Of a DNA stretch of 28,050 bases, positions 7,205-15,800 are shown in pieces. The translations under genes were made by a program, and so were the position numbers. Source of the stretch: JAAFIP01 sp031390175 (GTDB lineage: Bacteria > Pseudomonadota > Gammaproteobacteria > Burkholderiales > Burkholderiaceae_C); contig JANMTF010000312.1 in NCBI GenBank assembly GCA_031390175.1, positions 1-28,050 on the forward strand. Reading direction: 5' to 3'. The notes under the pieces are model-generated. The model did not search any database. It worked only from the letters and a program-made list of their open reading frames with translations, and was not told where the DNA came from. Positions within the stretch are counted from its first letter, which is position 1; each line of letters starts with the position of its first letter.

Positions 7205-7900
7205 TTAGACACTCGCCCCAAACAGCCGCCCTACTCCCGCAGTGATACCCATGGCCAGCGCGCCCCAAAACACCACGCGCATTGCGCCCTTGAGCAAAGA
7301 CGCACCGCCCGCATACGCCGCCAGCGCCCCCAATGCAGCGAGTACGACCAGAGTGGTGACAGTAGCCGCAATACCCACCTGCGCGGCAGGCGCGAGCAAC
7401 ACGGCTGCTATCGGCAACACGGCTCCACCCGCAAACGCGGCAGCAGACGCCAAGGCCGCTTGCAAGGGGCGCGCGCGCAGGGTGTCGGTGATGCCCAGCT
7501 CGTCTCTGGCGTGGGCTGCTATCGGGTCTACCTGCATCAATTTTTCGGCCACTTGGTAGGCTAGAGGTTCGTCCAGTCCACGGCCTTGGTAGATGGCGGC
7601 TAGCTCGTCCAGCTCATGCGCCGGGTCGGCAGCCAGCTCGGCGCGCTCGCATGCGAGATCGGCCTCTTCGGTGTCGGCCTGCGACTGCACTGACACATAC
7701 TCGCCCGCCGCCATGGACATAGCCCCCGCCACCAGGCCCGCAATACCGGTGAACAAAATGGTTTGTTGCGCCGCGCCGCTGGCGGCTACGCCTACTACGA
7801 GGCTCGCCACCGACACCACACCGTCGTTCGCCCCCAAGACCGAAGCGCGCAACCAGCCAATGCGGTGGGCGCGGTGGGTTTCAATGTGGTGCGAGCGCAT
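7205..7900 (-). CDS. VIT1/CCC1 family iron/manganese transporter
   Basis: A 231-residue inner-membrane protein of the vacuolar iron transporter family, which moves Fe2+ or Mn2+ by proton exchange. The N-terminal signature is RIGWLRASVLGANDGVVSVA, followed by a second helix (GIAGLVAGAMSMAAGEYVS) with the conserved MAAGEYVS segment. Next comes a charged cytoplasmic segment rich in Glu (EEADLACERAEL), the metal-binding domain of this family, and three C-terminal helices. There is no N-terminal ferritin-like domain, so it is the short form and not MbfA. The start at ATG 7900 fits the family; the ribosome-binding site is weak. Direction of transport and metal cannot be read from sequence. Confidence 0.92.
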   Translation of the reverse strand: MRSHHIETHRAHRIGWLRASVLGANDGVVSVASLVVGVAASGAAQQTILFTGIAGLVAGAMSMAAGEYVSVQSQADTEEADLACERAELAADPAHELDELAAIYQGRGLDEPLAYQVAEKLMQVDPIAAHARDELGITDTLRARPLQAALASAAAFAGGAVLPIAAVLLAPAAQVGIAATVTTLVVLAALGALAAYAGGASLLKGAMRVVFWGALAMGITAGVGRLFGASV

Positions 7901-7921
7901 GGTGTATTTCTAAGCACTATA

Positions 7922-7966
7922 TATTTAGTAGCTGCTCCCGCAATATTCTATAGGGCTACAGGCCTA
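7922..7966 (+). repeat. Dispersed repeat, copy 4, overlapping a stop codon
   Basis: ATATTTAGTAGCTGCTCCCG...TATAGGGCTACAGGCCTA. GTAGC and GCTAC pair. Its GGCCTA end contains the TAG stop codon (minus strand, 7966-7964) of the adjacent luciferase-like monooxygenase gene. The GGCC end faces the gene's 3' end, as in the copy after gcvP. Confidence 0.75.
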
Positions 7967-8992
7967 TTTGCCTATTAACTCTTGCGCCAATAGCTCATAC
8001 GAGCGCTTTTGCGCGGCGGCATCGTGCGTCCAGGTGATCACAGCTATTTCGTCCACTTCCAGTGCTGCGCCCAATGCGCGCAGCTTCTCGGCTACCTGTA
8101 CGCCCGTGCCTACCAGCGCGTTTTTGCGCAGGGCATTCAGGCGGGGCAATTCAGCGGGGCTGTAGTCACGGTCAGCCTCGTCTTGCGACAGCAGCGCGCC
8201 GATGTGGCCCAGGTTGCGGTCCATCTTCCAGCGCTCGCGGGGTTTGAACATCTGCCAGGCCTGCTCTTCGGTGTCAGCGGCCAGTGCCCATACGCAAATG
8301 GCGGCGTGCGGCTTGGGCGTGAGGGCGCTGGGTTTGAAGGTGCTGCGGTACATGTCCAGGGCTTGGTCTGCACCCTGCCCGTCGGTGATGAAGTGGGCAA
8401 AGGCGTAAGGCAGGCCCAGGTGGGCGGCCAGTTGCGCGCCGTAGTCGCTTGAGCCCAGCATCCACACTGCGGGCGCGGTGCTGCCTTGTGGGTAGGCGTG
8501 CACGCCGTGGCCGGGGTGGCCCATGGGCAGGCCGTCTACCTTGGCACCGTCGGGCAAACTGGCACCCTCTTGCACCCAGGCTTGCAGCTCCAGTACTTGC
8601 TGGGGAAAGTTGTCGCTTGCGCGCATGTCAGGGTTCAGCAGGGTCGAGGTGCGCTGGTCGCTGCCCGGTGCGCGGCCTACGCCCAAGTCAATGCGCCCAG
8701 GGGCCAGCGCGTCCAGCACCTTGAACTGCTCGGCCACTTTGAGTGGTGCGTAGTGCGGCAGCATCACACCCGCACTGCCTAGGCGGATGCGCTCGGTGCG
8801 CGCGGCAATGGCGGCCAGTAGCACCTCGGGCGCGGTGCCCACAATGCTGGGGTGGCTGTGGTGCTCGCTCACCCAAAAGCGGTGGTAGCCCAGCGCCTCG
8901 CAGTGCTCGGCTAAGGCCAAGGTTTGGCGAATGCTGTCGGCTTGTGGGCGGCCAGTGGCGGCGACGGATTGGTCTAGTACGGAGAGGCGCAT
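7964..8992 (-). CDS. LLM-class flavin-dependent oxidoreductase (luciferase-like)
   Basis: A 342-residue bacterial luciferase-like monooxygenase, using FMNH2/F420-type cofactors on an unknown small substrate. MRLSVLDQSVAA starts beta-1; ALGYHRFWVSEHHSHPSIVG, GSAGVMLPHYAPLKVAEQF and LAPGRIDLGVGRAPGSDQ are hallmark motifs of the MsnO8-type subgroup. The ATG at 8992 is chosen because the family begins there; the frame continues upstream only into the divergent ndh gene. No clear ribosome-binding site is visible. Its TAG stop lies within a dispersed repeat, so the C-terminal residues (ELIGK) and stop may have been set by that insertion. It is divergent from ndh across a 91-bp gap with tandem repeats. 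Confidence 0.9.
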   Translation of the reverse strand: MRLSVLDQSVAATGRPQADSIRQTLALAEHCEALGYHRFWVSEHHSHPSIVGTAPEVLLAAIAARTERIRLGSAGVMLPHYAPLKVAEQFKVLDALAPGRIDLGVGRAPGSDQRTSTLLNPDMRASDNFPQQVLELQAWVQEGASLPDGAKVDGLPMGHPGHGVHAYPQGSTAPAVWMLGSSDYGAQLAAHLGLPYAFAHFITDGQGADQALDMYRSTFKPSALTPKPHAAICVWALAADTEEQAWQMFKPRERWKMDRNLGHIGALLSQDEADRDYSPAELPRLNALRKNALVGTGVQVAEKLRALGAALEVDEIAVITWTHDAAAQKRSYELLAQELIGK

Positions 8993-9005
8993 GGTGGAGA
9001 AATTT

Positions 9006-9041
9006 GAGTTATCAGGCGAGTTATCAGCTAAGTTATCAGCC
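9006..9041. repeat. Three tandem 12-bp repeats in a divergent promoter region
   Basis: Three head-to-tail units, GAGTTATCAGGC, GAGTTATCAGCT and AAGTTATCAGCC, sharing the core AGTTATCAG. They sit between the divergent LLM oxidoreductase (start 8992) and ndh (start 9084), a position expected for an operator. No palindrome is evident within a unit. Confidence 0.7.
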
Positions 9042-9083
9042 AAGGGCAAGCCGCTTGGTCTGTGATGTCCCCATAATAACGCC

Positions 9084-10451
9084 ATGGACAATAGCAAGAA
9101 GACACACGTCGTCATTATCGGCTGCGGCTTTGGGGGATTGGAAGCGGCCAAAGCCCTGCGCAGAGCCGAGGTAAACATTACCTTGATAGACCGCAGCAAC
9201 CATCACCTGTTCCAGCCCCTGCTCTACCAAGTAGCCACCGCCGGGCTGGCAGCCCCGGCCATAGCCGCGCCGATTCGCAACCTGTTTCGCAAACAGCGCA
9301 ACGTCACCACACTGCTGGGCGATGTGACGGCGATAGACGCTACCGCGCAAACCATCCAGCTAGAAAGCGCAGAGGCCAAGCCCATCACGATCCACTACGA
9401 CCATTTGATCGTGGCCGCAGGCGCTACGCACAGCTATTTTGGCAACGATGCTTGGGAGCAGCATGCCCCGGGCCTGAAGACGTTGCAGGACGCGATGGTG
9501 CTGCGCCAGCGCATTTTGTTTGCCTTTGAAGCGGCTGAGCGCGAGGCTGACCCGGCGCTGCGCGAAGCCTTGCTAACCTTTGTGGTCATCGGTGCAGGCC
9601 CCACGGGTGTGGAGATGGCAGGCACCATGGCCGAGATAGCCCGCCATACCCTGCCGGGGGAGTTTCGCCGCATCAACCCTGCCAGCGCGCGCGTGCTGCT
9701 GGTAGAGGGCGGCGCGCGTGTGCTGCAAGCGATGCCGCCCGACCTGAGCGACAAGGCTTTGAAGCAGCTCACCAAGCTGGGCGTGCAGGTGATGCTGAAC
9801 TGCAAGGTGACTGGTATTGATGCAGATGGCCTTAGCACGATGGTTGCGAACAGCAAACCCGCTGGCAGTACGCCCTCAGAAGTGGCCAACACTCAGCGCA
9901 TCCCCAGCAAAACTGTAGTGTGGGCCGCAGGCGTTGCCGCCTCGCCATTGGCAAAGCAACTGGCCGTCAGCACAGGCTGCCAAACAGACCGCGCGGGCCG
10001 GGTGGTAGTGCAAAGCGATTTAACCGTGCCCGGTTTTGCCAACATCTCGGTGGTGGGCGACATGGCCGCCGCTATGAGCCATCACAAAGGCTTGCAAACC
10101 ATCGTGCCTGGCGTGTCCCCCGCCGCCAAGCAAATGGGCCGCTGCGCCGCTGCCAACCTGCTGCGCCGCATCCAAGGCCAGCCCACGCAGGCCTTCAGGT
10201 ACATGGACTACGGCAACCTGGCCACCATTGGCCGCAACGCAGCAGTGGTAGACCTGGCCTCACCGCTGGGGCACTTCAAGTTCAGCGGCTACTTTGCCTG
10301 GCTGTTTTGGCTGTTCGCCCACATCTACTTTCTCATCGGTTTTCGCAACCGGTTTGTGGTGTTGCTGGACTGGGCCAGTGCCTACATCAGCTTTGCGCGG
10401 CATGCGCGGGTGGTGGTGGGGTCTGCACGGTCTAAAGATGATCCCACTTAA
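9084..10451 (+). CDS. ndh: Type II NADH dehydrogenase (NDH-2)
   Basis: A 455-residue FAD enzyme that passes electrons from NADH to quinone without pumping protons. The FAD-binding Rossmann motif VVIIGCGFGGLEAAKAL is near the N terminus, followed by NHHLFQPLLYQVATAGL, typical of NDH-2. The NAD-binding motif FVVIGAGPTGVEMAGTMAEI is near residue 170, and the second FAD site (VVGDMAAA) is near 330. The C-terminal part carries a hydrophobic stretch (YFAWLFWLFAHIYFLIGF) that anchors it to the membrane. The start is ATG 9084; no strong ribosome-binding site is visible. It is divergent from the LLM gene and followed by a 236-bp gap. Related sulfide:quinone-type oxidoreductases are less likely given the motifs. 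Confidence 0.93.
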   Translation: MDNSKKTHVVIIGCGFGGLEAAKALRRAEVNITLIDRSNHHLFQPLLYQVATAGLAAPAIAAPIRNLFRKQRNVTTLLGDVTAIDATAQTIQLESAEAKPITIHYDHLIVAAGATHSYFGNDAWEQHAPGLKTLQDAMVLRQRILFAFEAAEREADPALREALLTFVVIGAGPTGVEMAGTMAEIARHTLPGEFRRINPASARVLLVEGGARVLQAMPPDLSDKALKQLTKLGVQVMLNCKVTGIDADGLSTMVANSKPAGSTPSEVANTQRIPSKTVVWAAGVAASPLAKQLAVSTGCQTDRAGRVVVQSDLTVPGFANISVVGDMAAAMSHHKGLQTIVPGVSPAAKQMGRCAAANLLRRIQGQPTQAFRYMDYGNLATIGRNAAVVDLASPLGHFKFSGYFAWLFWLFAHIYFLIGFRNRFVVLLDWASAYISFARHARVVVGSARSKDDPT

Positions 10452-10547
10452 TTCTTGGAGTCATTAAGTCTAACCATTGCTGCCTGTCTAAATTTGAATT
10501 CGATTTGCCGTAAAAAATCACGAAGTAGGTATGGATAGCATTTTTTT

Positions 10548-10563
10548 GTGCTGTTTTGCACAA
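10548..10563. promoter_or_regulatory. Dyad TGTGC-N6-GCACA, possible CRP/FNR-like box
   Basis: TGTGCTGTTTTGCACA is a symmetric 5+6+5 site with the geometry of CRP/FNR-superfamily operators (consensus TGTGA-N6-TCACA). It lies about 125 bases upstream of the lipoprotein gene. Function is inferred from shape only. Confidence 0.35.
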
Positions 10564-10597
10564 ATTTATACGACTATCATCGTCTTATGTTGAGAAA

Positions 10598-10652
10598 GCC
10601 TCGTTTCGCCAGCGAGAGCTTCCAAACCGAGGCAGATAGTACTATCTGCCTC
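10598..10652 (+). promoter_or_regulatory. Palindromic leader with two overlapping hairpins
   Basis: A perfect 24-bp palindrome at 10629-10652 (half-site GAGGCAGATAGT) ends 35 bases before the lipoprotein ATG. Upstream, GCCTCGTTT (10598-10606) can pair with AAACCGAGGC (10624-10633) with one bulge. Both structures use GAGGC at 10629-10633, so they exclude each other in RNA. This could be an operator or an attenuator-like leader; no known riboswitch is recognised. Confidence 0.6.
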
Positions 10653-10687
10653 ATAAAAATGAACGATACCCTTTCAAGAGGAACACA

Positions 10688-12301
10688 ATGAAACTACATG
10701 CTCTATTCAATCACTGGATCGGCCGTTTGGCCTTGGGAGGCGCTTGCGCCTTTTTGGTCGCTTGCGGAGGTGGAGGTGACGCGACCTCCGTAACACCTCC
10801 AGTGACAACACCCCCTGTTGTCACCCCGTCCGTTGTCACTGCCCCACCGCCTGCCACGCTGCGCGGCACTGTCAGCGATGCAGCCAGCGGCGCAGGTATC
10901 GCAGGTGTGCAGGTCACTGCGGGTGGTCAAACCACCCTTACTGTCGCCACGGGCGTGTATACCTTGCCCGTCGGAACAGGCACCCAAGTGGTAAGTTTTA
11001 AGAAAGCCGGCTACGCCGAGCAGACCAAAGTCAATAGCGACTTGAACAATACCGGAGACAGCAGCTTCGTGAACGCCACCATGCTGGCATTTGCGCAAAG
11101 CACAGTACTCACTGGCACCGCAGCGCAAACGGTGACGGTTGCTGGTAGCACTGCCGCCGTGGCGCTACCCACAGATGGCCTGCGCCGCGCAGACGGCTCT
11201 GCTGCTCAGGGCGCTGTGACAGTCAATCTCACACCTATCAACCCCGCAGCCAACATCAACACGATGCCCGGCAGCCTGGTTACGCTGGTCAACGGGACGG
11301 CAGCGCCTATTGAGTCCTTTGGTGCTCTGAACGTCACCATCGCTGATGCTGCCGGTGCGCCCTTGAATCTGCGTGACGGGCAAAGCGCCACCATCCGTAT
11401 TCCGGCCGTCACGCGTGGCGCGGCGCTGCCTGCAACCATCCCGCTGTTTCACTTCAACACCACCACAGGCCAGTGGGTTCAGGAAGGTAATGCCACTTTG
11501 GTAGGTAGCGGCGCAACTGCGTACTACCAAGGCACCGTCACGCACTTCAGTACCTGGAACGCAGACCGTGTTGTGCAAACGGTGTTTATCAACAGTTGCG
11601 TAGTCAATGCTTCTGGTACCGCAGTGGTTGGAGCCCGCGTATCTTCTGAAGGCATTGACTATGTAGGTACCTCCAGTGCCGTCTCGGATGCTGCTGGCAA
11701 GTTCCGTATCGCCGTTAAAACCAGCTCGCGCGTGGCACTGACTGCTAGCTCAAACGGCTTGGTGGGAACAACTGTGGGCATCAATAGCACAAGCGTTGAC
11801 CAAACCGTGACCGCTTGCCTGACATTAACCCAAGCCGCCGTAACCATCAAGCTCAGTTGGGGAGCTCAGCCCTCTGACTTGGACTCCCATATCTGGGTGC
11901 CCAATGCCACTGGCACAGCGCAGGAAGTTTACTATTCCAGTCGCGGCTCCCTGAGCAATGCGCCCTACGTGAATCTGGATGTTGACGACACTTCCAGCTT
12001 TGGCCCTGAATACATCACGATAGCCCGGGTTGCCAAAAACTCTACCTACCGCTACTGGGTTCGTAACTACTCTACCAGTAGCAACCCTGGGGTGACAGCG
12101 TCTCCAGCGCGCGTTGAGCTCAATATCCGTGGCGCATTGACCGTGTTTACGCCGCCAGCCGGAGAGACGACCAGCACCTTCAACTGGCATGCGTTTGATT
12201 TGGTGACAGATGCCTCGTGCAATATCGCGGTGACACCTGTCAACACATGGTCTACACCGACTGCGCCAACCTACACTGGCGCCCCTGCTTATTGCAATTA
12301 A
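10688..12301 (+). CDS. Secreted lipoprotein with CILP-like and YfaP/DUF2135-like domains
   Basis: A 537-residue exported protein of unknown function. A signal peptide ends in a lipobox (FLVAC, Cys26) followed by GGGGD, then a Thr/Pro/Val linker (about 34-57). Residues about 58-110 form a carboxypeptidase-regulatory-like beta domain (LRGTVSDAASGAGIAGVQV). The middle (about 155-290) resembles a cartilage-intermediate-layer-protein type module (IESFGALNV, TIPLFHFNTTTGQWVQEGN, GTVTHFSTWNAD). A second regulatory-like repeat follows (GTAVVGARVSS). The C terminus resembles YfaP/DUF2135 (WGAQPSDLDSHIW, NLDVDDTSSFGPE). AAGAGGA stands 6 bases before the ATG. It has its own leader and a strong terminator, so is monocistronic. 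It is likely outer-membrane or surface-attached; adhesion or matrix binding is a guess. Confidence 0.85.
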   Translation: MKLHALFNHWIGRLALGGACAFLVACGGGGDATSVTPPVTTPPVVTPSVVTAPPPATLRGTVSDAASGAGIAGVQVTAGGQTTLTVATGVYTLPVGTGTQVVSFKKAGYAEQTKVNSDLNNTGDSSFVNATMLAFAQSTVLTGTAAQTVTVAGSTAAVALPTDGLRRADGSAAQGAVTVNLTPINPAANINTMPGSLVTLVNGTAAPIESFGALNVTIADAAGAPLNLRDGQSATIRIPAVTRGAALPATIPLFHFNTTTGQWVQEGNATLVGSGATAYYQGTVTHFSTWNADRVVQTVFINSCVVNASGTAVVGARVSSEGIDYVGTSSAVSDAAGKFRIAVKTSSRVALTASSNGLVGTTVGINSTSVDQTVTACLTLTQAAVTIKLSWGAQPSDLDSHIWVPNATGTAQEVYYSSRGSLSNAPYVNLDVDDTSSFGPEYITIARVAKNSTYRYWVRNYSTSSNPGVTASPARVELNIRGALTVFTPPAGETTSTFNWHAFDLVTDASCNIAVTPVNTWSTPTAPTYTGAPAYCN

Positions 12302-12322
12302 ATAGCAATTTGTACTGCAAAA

Positions 12323-12348
12323 GGGCTGCGCTTGCGCAGCCCTTTTTT
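12323..12348 (+). terminator. Rho-independent terminator of the lipoprotein gene
   Basis: GGGCTGCG-CTTG-CGCAGCCC, a perfect 8-bp stem (9 bp with a 2-nt loop), preceded by AAAA and followed by six T residues, about 20 bases after the stop codon. Confidence 0.93.
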
Positions 12349-12461
12349 ATGCCGATTTTTTGGCTCTGTGTGATTTGTAATGGGCTGGTAGCGCGCAGTC
12401 TGCGGCGCGTCAGGTCTCCTCTGCCTATTTTTGAAGAATCAAGCGCACAGACCTCGCGGCC

Positions 12462-12536
12462 CGCGCCAGAGCGTGTGCCATAGACATGCGCTCTGGCGCG
12501 AGCACGGGGGGTTGCAGGGCGGAAAGTCGCTGCAAC
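12462..12536. repeat. Double-hairpin intergenic element
   Basis: A perfect 12-bp inverted repeat, CGCGCCAGAGCG (12462-12473) with CGCTCTGGCGCG (12489-12500), is followed after 10 bases by a second stem GTTGCAG (12511-12517) with CTGCAAC (12530-12536). Neither has a T-tract. It could be a REP-like unit or part of a structured RNA. Confidence 0.6.
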
Positions 12537-12755
12537 GGAGGCTGCTTGGGTGAGGCGACTTTTAACAAGTACGCATAATGGCATCACTTTATAAAAGTAG
12601 ATATACCGAGTTTTTCACTATTAAAATAATAATTGACGGGATATTTAACTACAGCCCAATCAAAACAATACGTTAATTGTTCTTGTTCTAGCAAGGTACA
12701 CAAATTCGCATAATTTAGTGGTCTTCGCAGGCTCGCCAACGGCCTTCGCGCCGCG

Positions 12756-12791
12756 AAAAAGGGCTGAAAAACACGATTTTTAGCTCTTTTT
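12756..12791. terminator. Bidirectional terminator-like hairpin between convergent genes
   Basis: AAAAAGGGCTGAAAA pairs with TTTTAGCTCTTTTT (15 bp with two G-U wobbles on the plus strand), flanked by A- and T-runs. It is about 80 bases downstream of the RND permease stop on the minus strand and also lies beyond the lipoprotein gene on the plus strand. Confidence 0.6.
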
Positions 12792-12804
12792 AAGATACGA
12801 ATCT

Positions 12805-12843
12805 GGCTGCAGCCCAATAGAAAATTGCGGTAGCAGCTATTAC
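12805..12843 (-). repeat. Dispersed repeat, copy 5 (TAGTAGCTGCT family)
   Basis: The minus strand reads GTAATAGCTGCTACCGCAAT followed by TTTCTATTGGGCTGCAGCC. It matches the consensus TAGCTGCTNNCGCAATATT and GGGCTACAG with a few changes. It lies between the RND permease stop (12869) and the terminator-like hairpin. Confidence 0.65.
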
Positions 12844-12868
12844 ATCAGTAGCAAATACTTCACCTGAG

Positions 12869-15800
12869 TTACTTGCCTAGGATGTTTGCAGGCACCAAGG
12901 CAGGTACAACGCCGTGCAGCGCAGCAGGTGCACGCGCATCTTGAACGGCGGTTTTGATCGCGCCCGGCGCTTTCTTGCGCGCCAGCAAGGTGTACATGGT
13001 CGGCACCACAAAAATGGTGAGCAAGGTACCCAGTGACATACCGCCCACAATGACCCAGCCAATTTGCTGACGGCTCTCAGCGCCAGCGCCGGTGGCCAAA
13101 GCGAGCGGCAACGCGCCCAGCACCATGGCTCCGGTGGTCATCAAGATCGGGCGCAGGCGCTGGGTGGCGGATTTTTGGATGGCGGTCCAGGTGTCTACGC
13201 CCTCTTCGCGCAGCTTGTTGGCAAACTCTACAATCAAAATGCCGTGCTTGGTGATCAGCCCCACCAGAGTGATCAAACCGATTTGGCTGAATACGTTGAG
13301 CGTGCCGCCGCTCCACTGCAATGCGGCCAGTGCGCCCACCATCGACAGGGGCACCGAGAGCATGATGACAAAGGGGTCAACAAAGCTCTCAAACTGCGCG
13401 GCCAACACCAAGAAGATGAACAGCAAGGCCATGGCAAACACAATGGCCAGCGAACCAGAAGATTTTTTAAACTCGCGGCTTTGGCCATTCAAGTCAGTGG
13501 CGTAGCCGGGCTTGAGCACCTTTTGCGCCGTAGCGTCCATGAACTCCAGCGCCTTGCCCAGCGAATAGTCGGGCGAGAGGTTGGCGGTGATGGCCGCCGA
13601 GCGGCGCTGGCCAAAGTGGTTCAGCTCGCGGGGCACCACGATCTCGCGCAGCTTGACCAGGGAGGACAGCGGGATCATCGCCTCATTGCGGCCACGCACA
13701 AATATTTTTTCAATATCGTCGGGCGTGTCGCGGTCGCCGGTGCTGGTTTGCACAATCACATCGTACTGCTCGCCTTCGCGCTTGTAGCGCGTCACCGCTC
13801 TGCCGCCCAGCATAGTCTCAACGGCGCGGGCTACGGCATCCACACTCACGCCCATATCGGCGGCGCGCTCGCGGTCCACTTCCATTTTGATCTCGGGTTT
13901 GTTCAAACGCAGATCGGTGTCTACCTGCACAAAGCCGGGGTTTTTGGCCAGCTCGTCCTGAAAGGCCCGCACTACCTGGCTTAAGTTTTGGTAGCTGTCC
14001 GAGGTGACGATCACGTAGTTGATCGGTCGCTCGCGGAAGGCTTGGCCCAGTGACGGCGGGGTGATGGGGAAAGCAGTCACGCCGGGCAAGCTGCTGATGC
14101 GGCCCGACATTTCGCGCGCCATCTCGTAAGTCTTTTTAGTGCGCTCCTCCCAGGGCACGGCGCGGTAAAACACATTGCCCTGCGCAACTGTCGGGTTGCC
14201 CGCCACGGTGAAGATGCGGTCAAACTCTTTGTACTGCATGCCAATGCGCTCGATGGCCTCGGCGTATTTGGAGGTGTAGTCCAGTGTGGCACCATCGGGG
14301 CCGTTGATCACCGTAAGGATCACGCCCCGGTCTTCCATCGGAGCCAATTCGCGTTTGATGTCTTGCAGCAGCGCCCAGGTGCCTACACCCGAGCCGATCA
14401 TCACCAGCACCACCAACCAGCGCGCCTTGAGGCTCCAGCCCAGCAACTTGCCGTAGCCACGCGTCAAGGCGTTGAGGCCGCGTTCAATCCAGCGGTCAAA
14501 AAACCAGGGGTTGGGGTTGTGCTTGAGCAGCTTGGAGCACATCATGGGCGAGAGCGTCAGAGCCACAAAACCCGACACCACCACCGAGCCAGCCAGAGCC
14601 AAGGCAAACTCGGTAAACAGCCGCCCGGTGCGCCCCGGCGCAAAGGCCAAGGGCGCGTACACCGCTGCGAGTGTGAGTGTCATAGCCACCACAGCAAAGC
14701 CAATTTCTTTGGCCCCGATGATGGCCGCGTCCAGCGGGGCTTTGCCCTCTTCAATATGCCGGTAGATATTCTCCAGCACCACAATGGCATCGTCTACCAC
14801 CAATCCAATCGCCAACACCAAGGCCAGCAAAGTGAGCGTATTGATGGTGAAGCCAAACAAGGCCATCAGGGCAAAAGTGCCGATCAGCGACACGGGAATA
14901 GTGATCAGCGGAATGATGGAGGCACGCAGCGTGCGCAAGAAGACAAAAATCACCAAGGCCACCAGCACCACGGCTTCCACAATAGTCGCAAACACCGCTT
15001 TGATGGATCGGTCAATGAACACCGAGTTGTCGTTGGCCACGTCAATATCAATACCCGGTGGCAGGTTTTCTTTGATCTTGGGCAGCATGGCGCGCACGGC
15101 GGCGGACAAGTCCAGCGGGTTGGCGGTGGCGTTGCGGATCACGCCCAGGGTGATGGCGTTGCGGCCGTTCAATCGCGTCGAGGTGCGCTCGGCTGCGGGG
15201 CCCTGGCGGATCTGCGCTACGTCGCCAATACGCACGGGCAGACCGTTGACGTTTTTAATCTGGATGGCGGCAAACTCGGCGGGGCGCTGCAAATCGGTAG
15301 CGCTGGTGACGTTGAATTCGCGCTGCTTGCTCTCGATGCGGCCTGCGGGCACTTCGACGTTGGAACGGCGCAGGGCATCTTCTACGTCTTGTGTGGTGAG
15401 CTTATAGGCGGCCAGTTTGTCTGGGTCTAGCCAAATGCGCATAGAGTATTTGCGTTCACCAAAGATGCGCACATCGGCTGCACCGGGCGCAGTTTGCAGC
15501 ATCGGTTTGGCTTGGCGGTTGGCCAAATCGGACAATTGCAGCGAGGTCATGGTGTCGGAGCTGAAGGCCAGCCAAATCACCGGGAAGGCATCGGCCTCGA
15601 CCTTGGCAATCACCGGTTCGTCAATGCCGGTGGCGGGCAAGCGCAGGCGCACGCGGCTGACCTTGTCGCGCACGTCGGCAGCGGCGCTGTCGGCATCGCG
15701 CGAGAGCACAAAGCGCACGGTGATCTGGCTTTGCTCCTGGCGACTAATCGACGTGATGATGTCCACGCCCTCAATTCCAGCCAGCGAGTCCTCCAGAACT

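Larger units (their letters stand above)
12302..12868. other. Intergenic region with terminators and hairpins, AT-rich centre
   Basis: 567 bases between the convergent lipoprotein gene and RND permease gene. It holds a rho-independent terminator for the lipoprotein gene (12323), a GC-rich double-hairpin element (12462-12536), an AT-rich stretch (about 12590-12720) in which I recognise nothing, a bidirectional terminator-like hairpin (12756) and a dispersed-repeat copy (12805). ORFs here are short and show no family features. Confidence 0.65.

Noticed and set aside
9006..9041. CRISPR-like array
   Set aside because: Units are 12 bp, contiguous without spacers, and there are only three.
8993..9199. 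Longer N terminus for the LLM oxidoreductase
   Set aside because: It would overlap the divergent ndh gene and encode the tandem 12-bp repeats (LADNLADNSPDNS); the family starts at MRLSVLDQS.
12252..12817. Two minus-strand ORFs (111 and 77 residues) in the lipoprotein-RND gap
   Set aside because: They cover terminators and hairpins, show no domain features and lack ribosome-binding sites.
14363..15430. 355-residue plus-strand ORF
   Set aside because: It lies entirely antisense to the RND permease gene, is His/Gln/Gly-rich as expected from the shadow frame, and has no recognisable domain.
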